Source of the DNA: Nocardiopsis metallicus | GTDB lineage: Bacteria; Actinomycetota; Actinomycetes; Streptosporangiales; Streptosporangiaceae | Length of the DNA: 64,000 nt | NCBI RefSeq assembly: GCF_014201115.1 | Contig: NZ_JACHDO010000001.1 | Span: 6,200,001 to 6,264,000, forward strand | Reading direction: 5' to 3' | In this document: positions 50,486 through 60,160 of the stretch, piece by piece | Numbering within the stretch: the stretch's first letter is position 1 | Layout of the letters: each line of letters starts with the position of its first letter | Program-made: the position numbers and the translations under genes | Notes under the pieces: generated by a model | The model's input: the letters and a program-made list of their open reading frames with translations, nothing else | What the model was told of the DNA's origin: nothing | Databases searched by the model: none

Positions 50486-51703
50486 TCAGGTCGGGTGGTG
50501 CCGGGAGGCGTTCTGGCCCTGGCCCTGGGCCCGGGTCTGGTACATCCGGGCCTGGTGCTCACGGATCAGCCGCGCGCGGTGGTTGCCGCGCTTGACCCCC
50601 ACCGTGATCACAACGGTCAGCGACAGGATGAACCCCACGAAGCAGGACAGCATCATCAACCCGACCGAGGCCAGCATCGCGTCGTCGTAGGCGACGGCGA
50701 CGTCGGTGTCCGCGATAGCGAACTCCAGGGTGCTCGGGCCGGAGCAGTCCAGCGTGTAGGTGCCGGGGGAGGTGACCACCGCGGACTCGACCAGCCGCCA
50801 CTCGCCGTGGCTGTAACCGACCGGTCTCTCGGTGAACCCGGCGTACGAGGCTCCGGACAGGTCGCAGGTGAAGCTGTTCTCGTCGTCGAGTCCTCCGGTC
50901 GAGTACAGGCCCAACGAGCCCACCTGGTCCTCGCTCACCTGGAAGGTGACGCTCCCGGTGCCCTCGATGACCCCGGAGGCGAACTCGGGGGAGGCCTCGG
51001 CGGCGCTGCTGCCGAACGTCCAGAAGCCGGTCGTGCCCAGGAGGAACGAGAGCGGGAAGATGAGCGCGCCGACCACCATCCACCGGCGCCGGGGACGGAC
51101 GTCCTTCGCGGGGATCCTGACCGGCGGCATGCGCGCGACGAGTGGCTGCTGCGGGGCGTAGCCCGGCTGGGCGGCGGGGATGTACTGCCCGGGGTAGGGC
51201 ATCGGGATGCCTTCCGGGGACACGGGGACGCCACTGGCGGCCATGCGCGCACGCTGGGTCTGCTCCGCGCGGCGGCGGGAGATCCCGGCGGATCGGATGA
51301 CCAGTACGACCACGCAGCCGATCAGGGAGACGAAGAAGGTCAGGATCGGGGTCACGATGCCGCTGACGATCAGCGCGGGGGAGGCTCCGGGGTTGTCGCT
51401 GAGCAACAGGATGCTGATCAGCAGGTTGACCGGGAAGATCGTGCCGAACACCCAGTACCAGAGCCGGGCGGGCTTCACCTCGGGGAGGGAGGCCTCGGCG
51501 CTCGGTGCGGCGGGGGCTGAGGGAGCCCCGGCGGAAGTGGTGTCGGCAGTGGCGGTCGGGCGCTGCGGCGGCGGGTACTGCGCGGGCGGCTGGGGCGGAG
51601 CGCCCTGCGGGGCCCTGGGCAGCCGGAACTCCGGGGGCGGGGAAAGGGGAGAGGGTTGCTGCTGGGCCTCACCGGGCGGTGGGCCTTCCTGTGGGGTGGT
51701 CAT
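50486..51703 (-). CDS. Proline-rich membrane protein of unknown function (1 of 3)
   Basis: 405 residues. The N-terminal 90 residues are rich in Pro, Gln and Ala. Two helices follow (RLWYWVFGTIFPVNLLISILL and a second near 130), then a charged Pro-rich cytoplasmic segment, a third helix (MVVGALIFPLSFLLGTTGFW), an outside domain of about 110 residues with two cysteines (CDLSG and LDCSGP), and a last helix (SCFVGFILSLTVVITVGV). The short basic C-terminus is inside. No known family. It shares its layout (Pro-rich start, Trp-Tyr-Trp at the membrane entry) with the next two genes, which look like relatives in one unit. Confidence 0.8.
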   Translation of the reverse strand: MTTPQEGPPPGEAQQQPSPLSPPPEFRLPRAPQGAPPQPPAQYPPPQRPTATADTTSAGAPSAPAAPSAEASLPEVKPARLWYWVFGTIFPVNLLISILLLSDNPGASPALIVSGIVTPILTFFVSLIGCVVVLVIRSAGISRRRAEQTQRARMAASGVPVSPEGIPMPYPGQYIPAAQPGYAPQQPLVARMPPVRIPAKDVRPRRRWMVVGALIFPLSFLLGTTGFWTFGSSAAEASPEFASGVIEGTGSVTFQVSEDQVGSLGLYSTGGLDDENSFTCDLSGASYAGFTERPVGYSHGEWRLVESAVVTSPGTYTLDCSGPSTLEFAIADTDVAVAYDDAMLASVGLMMLSCFVGFILSLTVVITVGVKRGNHRARLIREHQARMYQTRAQGQGQNASRHHPT

Positions 51704-51725
51704 ACGGGGTCCTGGAACTTTCGGA

Positions 51726-52439
51726 TCAGTGCTGGCGAGGGTGCTGTTGGGGAGGCTGTGGTTGGGAGGGGCACTGCTGGGGAGACGCCGCGTGCGGGGC
51801 GGGAACCTGAGCAGCGGGGGTCAGCTTGCGGGCGGACCGCCGGCGAAGTGCCGTGACCACCCCGACCACGGTCGCCGCGATCAGGGAGAGCGGAGTGCCG
51901 ATGAGGACGACCGGCAGACCGGCTGATTCCTGTGCTTGTACTGCGTGCAGCGGACCCGCACTGCCCAGAGCGAACTCGACGTCACTTCCCGCTGGCGCAT
52001 CACTGAGGATTCCACAGCGGACGTAGTAGTCCCCTGGTGCGGGAGTCTCCAGTACTCCGATGAGCTCCCAGTCACCGTAGGGGCCCTTTTCGCTCTCCCT
52101 CGGGATGGAGGGGTAGCGGCCTTCGACGGTGTTCATCAGCCCCGACCGGCAGTCACGGAAGTCGTGGAAGTCATGGCCGGTGCTGATGTAGACAGCCCAA
52201 CGATCCTCCTCACCATCGGCGACGTCGAATTCGACCGCCTCACCCCATCCCATCTCGTCGACGACCTCGGGGGACGTCCTGATCGGCTGATGGACCAGAA
52301 GAAGGGCCAGGCCAAAGATCAGAGCGGAGATGAGGACGAGTGCACCGGACCACCAGTAGCCGCGTTTGCCTGTGGTCTTGGCGGGGGCTTTGGCGGCGGG
52401 CACGGGGGACGCGCCCGGATGCTCAGGGGAATTGGTCAT
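51726..52439 (-). CDS. Proline-rich membrane protein of unknown function (2 of 3)
   Basis: 237 residues. Ala/Pro-rich start, a helix GYWWSGALVLISALIFGLALL, an outside domain of about 110 residues with two cysteines (DFRDCRSG and YYVRCGIL) that may form a disulfide, a second helix (VVLIGTPLSLIAATVVGVV), and a basic, Pro/Gln/His-rich tail. The outside domain resembles that of gene 1 in position and in its paired cysteines. The codon use in part of the gene (around 52000-52250) is a little less GC-rich than the neighbours. No known family; a 22-base gap separates it from gene 1, so they are probably cotranscribed. Confidence 0.75.
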   Translation of the reverse strand: MTNSPEHPGASPVPAAKAPAKTTGKRGYWWSGALVLISALIFGLALLLVHQPIRTSPEVVDEMGWGEAVEFDVADGEEDRWAVYISTGHDFHDFRDCRSGLMNTVEGRYPSIPRESEKGPYGDWELIGVLETPAPGDYYVRCGILSDAPAGSDVEFALGSAGPLHAVQAQESAGLPVVLIGTPLSLIAATVVGVVTALRRRSARKLTPAAQVPAPHAASPQQCPSQPQPPQQHPRQH

Positions 52440-52508
52440 GCACGCAGTGTCGCAGAATCGTGTGACAGGTGAGGAAAAGGGTGAATGTGGGCTTTGCGAC
52501 TGTTCTGA

Positions 52509-53273
52509 TCAACCCCGGTGGGCCTGTTCCCACTCCTTGAGAAGGTGCTCGTGGGCGATCCGTTTGCGGTGTGCGGCGCGCCGGACCAGCACCACGGTGA
52601 CCAGGGTGGGCGGGGCGATGAAGAAGAGCAGGAGGCCGAGCAGAGCGCCCAGCCAGTTACCCACCAGGGTCCCGGCGATGGGTGAGATCAGGGGGGCCAG
52701 TACGAGGGACAGCACCGCGACGGCGTACCAGAAGCGTCTGGGCCGCAGGTTCCGCGGATCCAGGGGTGGTGCGGTGCGGGGCTGGAACCACACCGCGTAG
52801 GTCGGAGCTCCGGGGTAGGGCGCGATGTGCATCAGGGTGGGCGGTGGCGGGAGGAGGAGCCTGCGACGGCGCTCGGAGCCGTCCCGCATCAGGTAGATCA
52901 CCATCGGCCAGACCAACGTGGGCAGGAGCGAGATGAAGGGCGCCAGCAGCCACGGGCTGGAGAACGGTGCGCCGCCGACCTGGACGGCCAGCGTTGTGAT
53001 CAGCACGCCCACCGGGAGGAACAGGGCGGTGACCCAGTACCAGTTCCGGTGCGGGCGGATCGGCGGCAGGCCGGGCGGGGGTGTCGCCTGTTGAGGGGGT
53101 GCGGGGTGGGCCGTCGCGACGTGCGGGGGCACGGGCGGAGCGAACCCCGGGGCCTGGTGTCCGGGGTTGGGCCGCCCGGGGCCGTACCGCTCGGGGCTGT
53201 ACTGCTCAAGGTGCTGCTGCCCGGAACCCTGAGGTGGGTCCTGCGGGGCAGGGTGCTGCCGGGGGGTGGACAT
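52509..53273 (-). CDS. Proline-rich membrane protein of unknown function (3 of 3)
   Basis: 254 residues. The N-terminal 80 residues are Pro/Gln/His-rich. Four helices follow: RNWYWVTALFLPVGVLITTLA, a second ending VIYLM, then after a cytoplasmic Pro-rich loop RFWYAVAVLSLVLAPLIS and a long fourth. It lacks the outside domain of its two neighbours. The ATG at 53273 was chosen over the frame's first start 25 codons upstream because it gives MSTPRQHP, similar to the MTTPQEG and MTNSPEH starts of the other two. Confidence 0.75.
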   Translation of the reverse strand: MSTPRQHPAPQDPPQGSGQQHLEQYSPERYGPGRPNPGHQAPGFAPPVPPHVATAHPAPPQQATPPPGLPPIRPHRNWYWVTALFLPVGVLITTLAVQVGGAPFSSPWLLAPFISLLPTLVWPMVIYLMRDGSERRRRLLLPPPPTLMHIAPYPGAPTYAVWFQPRTAPPLDPRNLRPRRFWYAVAVLSLVLAPLISPIAGTLVGNWLGALLGLLLFFIAPPTLVTVVLVRRAAHRKRIAHEHLLKEWEQAHRG

Positions 53274-53680
53274 AGGGGGACTGGCGCCTTCCGGGTGGGG
53301 ACGGAGGGAAAGTGTCCGTACACGAAGTGTCGCAGAATCCCGGTGCATAACGGGTGCCGGGTGCCGATGGCACCGGCCCCGCCCACTTCACCCGCCCTCC
53401 CCCAGCGCCACCCGTCCCACGGGTCCCAGCCGCCCTACCGGCCCTGACCGTCCCATGGGTCCCACCTGGCTCACCGAACATCCCACCGGCACCACAGGCA
53501 CACCGGGCCGCCTGGTCCGTTCCCAGGTGACGCGTTGGGGTACATACACGGCGTGGCCGGGGCAACTTGTCAGTAGTTCTGGCCGAACCCCTTGTCAAGA
53601 CCCTCCCGCGCGGATTGACTCGGTGGCCCGAGGCGGATCTCCGCCCGGGGCCTGCGCCGTCGCGACGAAGGGACGCACCG
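53274..53680. other. 400-bp intergenic region between divergent genes
   Basis: Holds the promoters of the membrane-protein unit and of the GAF regulator. Several long but motif-free frames cross it and I see no gene. The stretch at 53355-53470 is made of short Pro-type codon repeats in one frame but has no start or ribosome site. Confidence 0.4.
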
Positions 53681-54976
53681 ATGTCCAGGGCATGGAACGC
53701 GTGGTCATGGGACACCGACCCCGACGCCCTACGCCGGGACGTGGCCGTCGCGCACGAACGCTTCACCGACTCCGGGCGGCTCAGCGCACGGGTCCGGTCG
53801 GTGGTGGGTGAGTCCTGGCGCCGCAGCGCCATGCACGGGGTGGACCCCGACCGCACCCTGCCCCGGCTCGAACTCACCGGCCCGGACCTGGACACCCAGC
53901 GCGGCGCGCACCCGCTCGCCGTGGCCATGCCCCTCCTGCGCCGCCTCCTCCTGGACAGCGCGCCCGGACCACAGATCATGGCGGTCGGCGACGTCTCCGG
54001 CCGCCTGCTGTGGGTGGAGGGCGACCACAAGCTGCTCAGCAGCGCCGAGTCCATGCACTTCGTCGAGGGCGCCAACTGGCACGAGCGTTCGGCCGGGACC
54101 AACGCCCCCGGGGTGGCCCTGGCCGTCGACCACGCGGTGCAGGTCTTCGCCAGTGAGCACTTCAGCCGGGGCGTCCAGCGCTGGAGCTGTTCGGCGGTCC
54201 CGCTGCACGATCCCGACACCGGAGCGCTGATCGGCGTCCTCGACCTCACCGGCGAGGACCTCCTGGCCTCCCCGCAGGCCCTGGCCCTGGTCCGGGCGGC
54301 CGCCACCGCGGCCGAGATGGAGATCCGGGCCCAGCGCATCAGCGGTCTGCTGCCTTCGCCCCGGACCGGTGTGGGAGTCGCCGACTTCGCGGAACCCGTT
54401 CCGGGACCGGCCTGCCTGCGCGTCCTCGGCCGCGATCAGGGGCTGCTCGAAGCGGACGGGCGCTCGGTGGAGCTCAGCGGCCGTCACTCCGAAATCCTCC
54501 TGCTACTGGCCCGCCACCCGCGCGGCCTCACCGGGGAGGCCCTCGGAGCCCTGCTGCACGAGCACGACGCCTCCCCGGTCACCATCCGCGCCGAGATGTC
54601 CCGGCTGCGCCGCCTGGTGGGCTCGGAGCTGCTCGCCTCCCGCCCCTACCGGTTGTGCCGCCCGCTCGCCACCGACATCGACGAGGTCCGCCGCCACCTG
54701 GCCGAGGGCTCCTACCGACAGGCGGTCAACGTCTACGAGGGGCCGGTGCTGCCCCGCTCCGAGGCGCCCGGGGTGGTCGAGACCAGGGACGAACTCCAGG
54801 CGGAGGTGTGCGAGGTGCTCGCGGCCAAGGCCGACCCCCGGGTGCTGCTGGCCTGGTCGGAGCATCCCGAATGGCGGGAGGACCCCCGGGTCCTGACCGC
54901 GGCCCTGCGCTCTCTCGACTCCAGCTCGCCCCGGCACGCCGCCCTGCGCGGCCGACTCCGCTGGCTGGGTGGCTGA
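53681..54976 (+). CDS. GAF-domain transcriptional regulator of the aldehyde dehydrogenase genes
   Basis: 431 residues. N-terminal region starts with RVRSVVGESWRRSAMHGVDP, the typical opening of acetoin-type GAF activators; a GAF sensor domain covers about 80-230 (VEGANWHERSAGTNAPGVA, WSCSAVPLHDPDTGALIGVL). The C-terminus has a winged helix (SEILLLLARHPRGLTGEALG and SPVTIRAEMSRLRRLVG) but no AAA+ domain and no sigma-54 motif, so it works with ordinary polymerase. The ATG at 53681 follows GAAGGGA. It lies directly upstream of the aldehyde dehydrogenase gene, in the conserved actinomycete arrangement, and probably activates it in response to an aldehyde or alcohol. Confidence 0.88.
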   Translation: MSRAWNAWSWDTDPDALRRDVAVAHERFTDSGRLSARVRSVVGESWRRSAMHGVDPDRTLPRLELTGPDLDTQRGAHPLAVAMPLLRRLLLDSAPGPQIMAVGDVSGRLLWVEGDHKLLSSAESMHFVEGANWHERSAGTNAPGVALAVDHAVQVFASEHFSRGVQRWSCSAVPLHDPDTGALIGVLDLTGEDLLASPQALALVRAAATAAEMEIRAQRISGLLPSPRTGVGVADFAEPVPGPACLRVLGRDQGLLEADGRSVELSGRHSEILLLLARHPRGLTGEALGALLHEHDASPVTIRAEMSRLRRLVGSELLASRPYRLCRPLATDIDEVRRHLAEGSYRQAVNVYEGPVLPRSEAPGVVETRDELQAEVCEVLAAKADPRVLLAWSEHPEWREDPRVLTAALRSLDSSSPRHAALRGRLRWLGG

Positions 54977-55010
54977 GCCCTCCCCGCGACGCCTCCCCGC
55001 GACGCCTTCT

Positions 55011-55088
55011 CGCAACAGCTCCTCGGAGCGCCTCCTCGCAACGGCCGCAACGTGGTCGCAACCTGGGTGTAACTAGCGTCACACCCAA
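55011..55088 (+). promoter_or_regulatory. Repeated CGCAAC motifs and inverted repeat before the aldehyde dehydrogenase gene
   Basis: CGCAAC occurs at 55011, 55038, 55047 and 55058; the last three are 9 and 11 bases apart, about one helical turn. TGGGTGT (55065-55071) and ACACCCA (55082-55088) form an inverted repeat with a 10-base centre. Such clustered sites suit cooperative binding by the GAF regulator encoded upstream; the link is inferred. Confidence 0.4.
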
Positions 55089-55155
55089 CTGTTCCTCGAG
55101 GCGCCGGTCAGGCGTCCCGGTGCACCTGTGCAGCTACACAAGGAGGCAGACCACC

Positions 55156-56678
<1,523 letters not shown>

Positions 56679-56679
<1 letters not shown>

Positions 56680-57089
56680 TGGACGGCCACGGTTCGGACG
56701 GATCGCACGGCGGCGAGGCGACGGCGGAGCGGGTCGCGCTCACGGAGAAGGCGGCGGCCCTGATCAGGGAGCTCACCGTCGACCACGGCCCGCTGATGTT
56801 CCACCAGTCCGGCGGCTGCTGCGACGGCAGCTCACCGATGTGCTACCCGTTGGGCGAGTTCCGGACCGGGGCCGCCGACGTGCACCTGGGCGACCTGGAC
56901 GCGGGACTCCCCGAACCGGTGCCGGTGTGGATGTCGCGCTCGCAGTTCGAGCTGTGGAGCCACACCCACCTGACCATCGACGTCGTCCCGGGACGGGGGT
57001 CGGGCTTCTCCGTGGAGGCCCCGACCGGCAACCGCTTCCTGATCAGGTCACGGCTGATGACCGACGAGGAGGCGGAGCGCTTGGAGTGA
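56679..57089 (+). CDS. DUF779 family protein
   Basis: 136 residues. The family signature is clear: GPLMFHQSGGCCDGSSPMCY with three conserved cysteines, GDLDAGLPEPVPVWMS and the ending SVEAPTGNRFLIRSR. DUF779 genes nearly always follow an acetaldehyde-type aldehyde dehydrogenase, as here; the C-C-D-G-S-x-P-M-C motif suggests a metal site and an accessory or protective role for the enzyme. The function has not been shown. The start codon overlaps the dehydrogenase stop. Confidence 0.92.
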
Positions 57090-57112
57090 CCGACCCGCTG
57101 GAGGAGGGGAAG

Positions 57113-57149
57113 GCCGGGGCCGGGAGGCGTGTCGCCTCCCGGCCCCGGC
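57113..57149. terminator. Bidirectional terminator hairpin
   Basis: Perfect 17-bp stem (57113-57129 with 57133-57149; left arm begins GCCGGGGCCGGG) and 3-base loop TGT, between the convergent DUF779 and mrpG genes. The strongest hairpin in the window. Confidence 0.9.
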
Positions 57150-57165
57150 TACGTGTTCCAGACGG

Positions 57166-57576
57166 CTACGAGCCGCCTTCACCGCTCCTCCCGGCCGCTT
57201 CGGCGCGGCGGGTGGCCTCCAGGCGCTCCTCCAGTTCGTCGGTGACCACCAGGTCGTGGCGGATCCGCCCGGTCCGGTAACCCACGCGGGCCGCGATGTG
57301 GCCGGCCACGGGAACGGTGATGACCTGGAAGAGCCCGACCAGGATCAGCGTGCCGAAGTCGAACACCCCGGTCTCCTCCACCGGCATGATGCGCAGACCG
57401 ATACCGAGCAGTACCAGCAGCATGCCCAGCACCTGCGGCTTGGCCGCCGTGTGCATACGCGAGAGCAGGTCGGGGAAGCGGATCAGGCCCACCGCGGCGA
57501 CGAACGACAGCATCGCACCCGCCAGGATGCACAGGATCGCGACCCAGTCCAGCACGACGACGAGCTGCTCATGCAT
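57166..57576 (-). CDS. mrpG: Mrp antiporter subunit G
   Basis: 136 residues with three membrane helices (WVAILCILAGAMLSFVAAVGL, VLGMLLVLLGIGLRI, LILVGLFQVITVPVAGHIAA). The motif LIRFPDLLSRMHTAAKPQVLG between helices 1 and 2 is the MnhG/PhaG signature. A charged cytoplasmic tail of about 35 residues follows. The subunit is required for assembly of the cation/proton antiporter. The start overlaps the end of mrpF by 8 bases. Last gene of the operon. Confidence 0.93.
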   Translation of the reverse strand: MHEQLVVVLDWVAILCILAGAMLSFVAAVGLIRFPDLLSRMHTAAKPQVLGMLLVLLGIGLRIMPVEETGVFDFGTLILVGLFQVITVPVAGHIAARVGYRTGRIRHDLVVTDELEERLEATRRAEAAGRSGEGGS

Positions 57577-57892
57577 GGTCTTCTCCCTGTTCCGTGGTGG
57601 CCGGGTGAATGGTCTCCTCGGGCCTGGCGTGCTCCTCGGGGCGTCGGGCGACGAACTTCGAGATGCTGATCGAACCCACGAACCCCAGCAGTGAAAGGAC
57701 CAGGAGGGTGGGCAGGATGGTGGGGTCGCGGTTGAAGGCCGCGTAGGCACCCAGCCCGGTCAGTGCCGAGGCCAGCAGGACGTCGACGGACAGAGCCCGG
57801 TCCAGGATGCTCGGTCCCAGCAGGAGGCGGGCGGTACCGAGTAGCGAGGCCACACCCAGCAGGACGGCGATGACGGTCCACAGCGCGCTCAC
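57569..57892 (-). CDS. mrpF: Mrp antiporter subunit F
   Basis: 107 residues with three membrane helices; the motif LLGPSILDRALSVDVLLAS is the MnhF/PhaF signature with conserved Asp. The tail is short and acidic. The GTG start overlaps the mrpE stop (GTGA), and its own stop overlaps the mrpG start, so translation is coupled on both sides. Part of the heptameric antiporter that exchanges Na+ for H+. Confidence 0.93.
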   Translation of the reverse strand: MSALWTVIAVLLGVASLLGTARLLLGPSILDRALSVDVLLASALTGLGAYAAFNRDPTILPTLLVLSLLGFVGSISISKFVARRPEEHARPEETIHPATTEQGEDHA

Positions 57893-58500
57893 GCGTTCTC
57901 CTCTCCGGCCGGGGTCGCGGCCTCCAGGTCGGCGATGTTCTCACGGGTGCCCAGAGCCCGGACGATCCGTTCCTCCAGGGTGAGGATGATCTGCTTGGCG
58001 TTGCGCACCTCGGCCTCGCTCTCAGCGCCCAGGACGTGCACGTAAAGGGTGTGCTCGGGCTGCGCCACCTCGACGATCACACTGCCGGGGATCACCGATG
58101 TGGTGATCGCGGTGCACACCAGCATCAGGTCCGAGTCCGTGCGCAGCCGGACGGCCACCACCGAGCTGCGTACCGGCGGACCGGGGCGGAACACCTGGAG
58201 TGTGACCTGGGAACTGGCGACCGCCATCTTCCACAGGACGTGGAAGAAGAGGCGGACGCACTGCACCGGCCAGAAGCGGAACCCCGGGGAGATCGGCGGC
58301 ATCGGGAACACCATCATGATCACCGCGGACACCAGGAAGCCCAGAACCGCGATCCCCAGGGACTCCGGCCGGGGCTCGAACCCCTTGAAGAGCAGCATCC
58401 ACACCACGGTCATCCCCAGGGCGACCGGGATCTGTACCTTGCCGAGGCGGCGCCGGACCGCGTTGAGCCCCCGCGCCTTCCTGGTCCTCAGGTCGTTCAT
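57889..58500 (-). CDS. mrpE: Mrp antiporter subunit E
   Basis: 203 residues. Two or three N-terminal membrane helices (ALGMTVVWMLLFKGF and LGIAVLGFLVSAVIMMVF), then an MnhE domain containing FFHVLWKMAVASSQVTLQVF and TDSDLMLVCTAITTSVIPGS, typical of the family. The ATG at 58500 (ATGA overlap with the mrpD stop) is preferred to a start 12 codons upstream. The cytoplasmic end (EVRNAKQIILTLEERIVRAL) is helical and charged. Confidence 0.92.
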   Translation of the reverse strand: MNDLRTRKARGLNAVRRRLGKVQIPVALGMTVVWMLLFKGFEPRPESLGIAVLGFLVSAVIMMVFPMPPISPGFRFWPVQCVRLFFHVLWKMAVASSQVTLQVFRPGPPVRSSVVAVRLRTDSDLMLVCTAITTSVIPGSVIVEVAQPEHTLYVHVLGAESEAEVRNAKQIILTLEERIVRALGTRENIADLEAATPAGEENA

Positions 58501-60158
58501 CGGGAGCCTCCCAGGACCGCTTCGATGTAGGGCCACTGCGCTTGGAGTTCCACGGCCGCCTCGGAGGAGTAACCGATGAGGGGGCCGGCGAACACGGTCA
58601 TGGCGAGCCCGAACCCGACGAGCGCGATCGTGGCACCGACCATGCTCTTGGGCAGCACCACGGATGTCACGACGGGGGCGATCACCGTCGTGGTGTCACT
58701 CAGCCTGGAGGACGGGCCCACGGCCTCCTCCGAGGGGCCCAGTGCCGCGGTCGAGGTGTCGTCCGCCTCGGAGTCGTCCAGCACGGTTCCGGGTTCGGCC
58801 ACCATGCCCTCGGCCGGGGTGCGCCAGAACGCGTAGCTCCATACCCGGGCGATGACGTAGAGCGTCAGCAGGCTGGTCATGACCGACGCGCCGACCAGCG
58901 TGTAGGCGAGCGGAGTGCCCACCTCCACACCGGCCTGCAGCAGACCGATCTTGCCGAGGAAACCGGACAGCGGTGGAATGCCGCCCAGGTTCATCGCGGG
59001 GATGAAGAAGAGGATCGCGAGCAGGGGAGCGATCTTGGCCAGTCCACCCAGCCGGTCCAGGGAGGTGGACCCGCCCCGGCGTTCGATCAGACCGGTGACG
59101 AGGAACAGCGTGGTCTGAACCGTGATGTGGTGGGCGATGTAGAACACCGCTCCCGCCATGCCCTGCTCGGTGCCCAACGCCACGCCGAACACCATGTAAC
59201 CGATGTGGCTGACCAGTGTGAACGACAGCAGACGTTTGATGTCTGTCTGCGCCACGGCGCCCAGGATGCCCATCACCATGGTCGCCAGGGCCACCCACAT
59301 CAGCACGTTGTTGAGCTGGGTTCCCGGAAAGAGGAGGGTCTGGGTGCGGATGATCGCGTACACGCCGACCTTGGTCAGCAACCCGGCGAACACCGCGGTG
59401 ACCGGTGCGGGCGCGGTCGGGTAGGAGTCCGGTAGCCAGGCGGCCAGCGGGAACACCGCGGCCTTGATACCGAACGCGAGCAGCAGGATCACCTGCAGGA
59501 CCAGGGCCAGGTCCGGTGAGATTCCGGGGAGGCGCTCGCCCAGCTGGGCCATGTTGATCGTGCCCGTGGCACCGAAGACCAGGGCGATGGCGATCAGGAA
59601 CAGCACCGAGGAGACCAGCGAGACCACCACGTAGATGGCGCCCGCCCGCATCCGCGACTGGGTTCCGCCGAGGGTCAGCAGTACGTAGCTCGCGGTCAGC
59701 AGGATCTCGAAGCCCACGTACAGGTTGAAGAGGTCACCGGCCAGGAAGGCGTTCGAGACGCCGGCCACCAGGATCAGATAGGTGGGCTGGTAGACCGACA
59801 GCGGTGCGACCTCGGCCTTGCCCGCCATCCCCTGGCCGATCGAGTAGACCAGAACGGCGAGCGTGATCGCGGCCGAGACCGTCACCATCAGCGCGGACAG
59901 CCGGTCGGCCACCAGGTTGATGCCGACGGGGGCCTGCCAACCGCCCACGTGCACGACCTGGGGTCCGAACATGTCGGCGCCCACCATCAGCGCGGCACCG
60001 ATCACCAGCACCAGGGCCAGGGATATCACGCTCAGCCACTGCTGGACCCGAGGCCAGCGGATGCCCATGGCGAGTTTGACCCCGGCCGCGAAGAGCGGCA
60101 GCACCACCGGCAGGGGGATGAGGTAGTGGAGGATGCCGTTGAAGTAGTCCCATCCCAT
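58497..60158 (-). CDS. mrpD: Mrp antiporter subunit D
   Basis: 553 residues with about 14 membrane helices, related to the NuoM/NuoN antiporter subunits of complex I. Motifs: LFNLYVGFEILLTASYVLL with the key Glu, AFGIKAAVFPLAAWLPDSYP with the conserved Lys, and SHIGYMVFGVALGTEQGMAG. One of the two proton-moving subunits of the antiporter. A hydrophilic Ser/Asp/Thr-rich loop (near 470-510) is longer than usual. The gene begins 2 bases after the mrpC stop. Confidence 0.94.
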   Translation of the reverse strand: MGWDYFNGILHYLIPLPVVLPLFAAGVKLAMGIRWPRVQQWLSVISLALVLVIGAALMVGADMFGPQVVHVGGWQAPVGINLVADRLSALMVTVSAAITLAVLVYSIGQGMAGKAEVAPLSVYQPTYLILVAGVSNAFLAGDLFNLYVGFEILLTASYVLLTLGGTQSRMRAGAIYVVVSLVSSVLFLIAIALVFGATGTINMAQLGERLPGISPDLALVLQVILLLAFGIKAAVFPLAAWLPDSYPTAPAPVTAVFAGLLTKVGVYAIIRTQTLLFPGTQLNNVLMWVALATMVMGILGAVAQTDIKRLLSFTLVSHIGYMVFGVALGTEQGMAGAVFYIAHHITVQTTLFLVTGLIERRGGSTSLDRLGGLAKIAPLLAILFFIPAMNLGGIPPLSGFLGKIGLLQAGVEVGTPLAYTLVGASVMTSLLTLYVIARVWSYAFWRTPAEGMVAEPGTVLDDSEADDTSTAALGPSEEAVGPSSRLSDTTTVIAPVVTSVVLPKSMVGATIALVGFGLAMTVFAGPLIGYSSEAAVELQAQWPYIEAVLGGSR

Positions 60159-60160
60159 GG

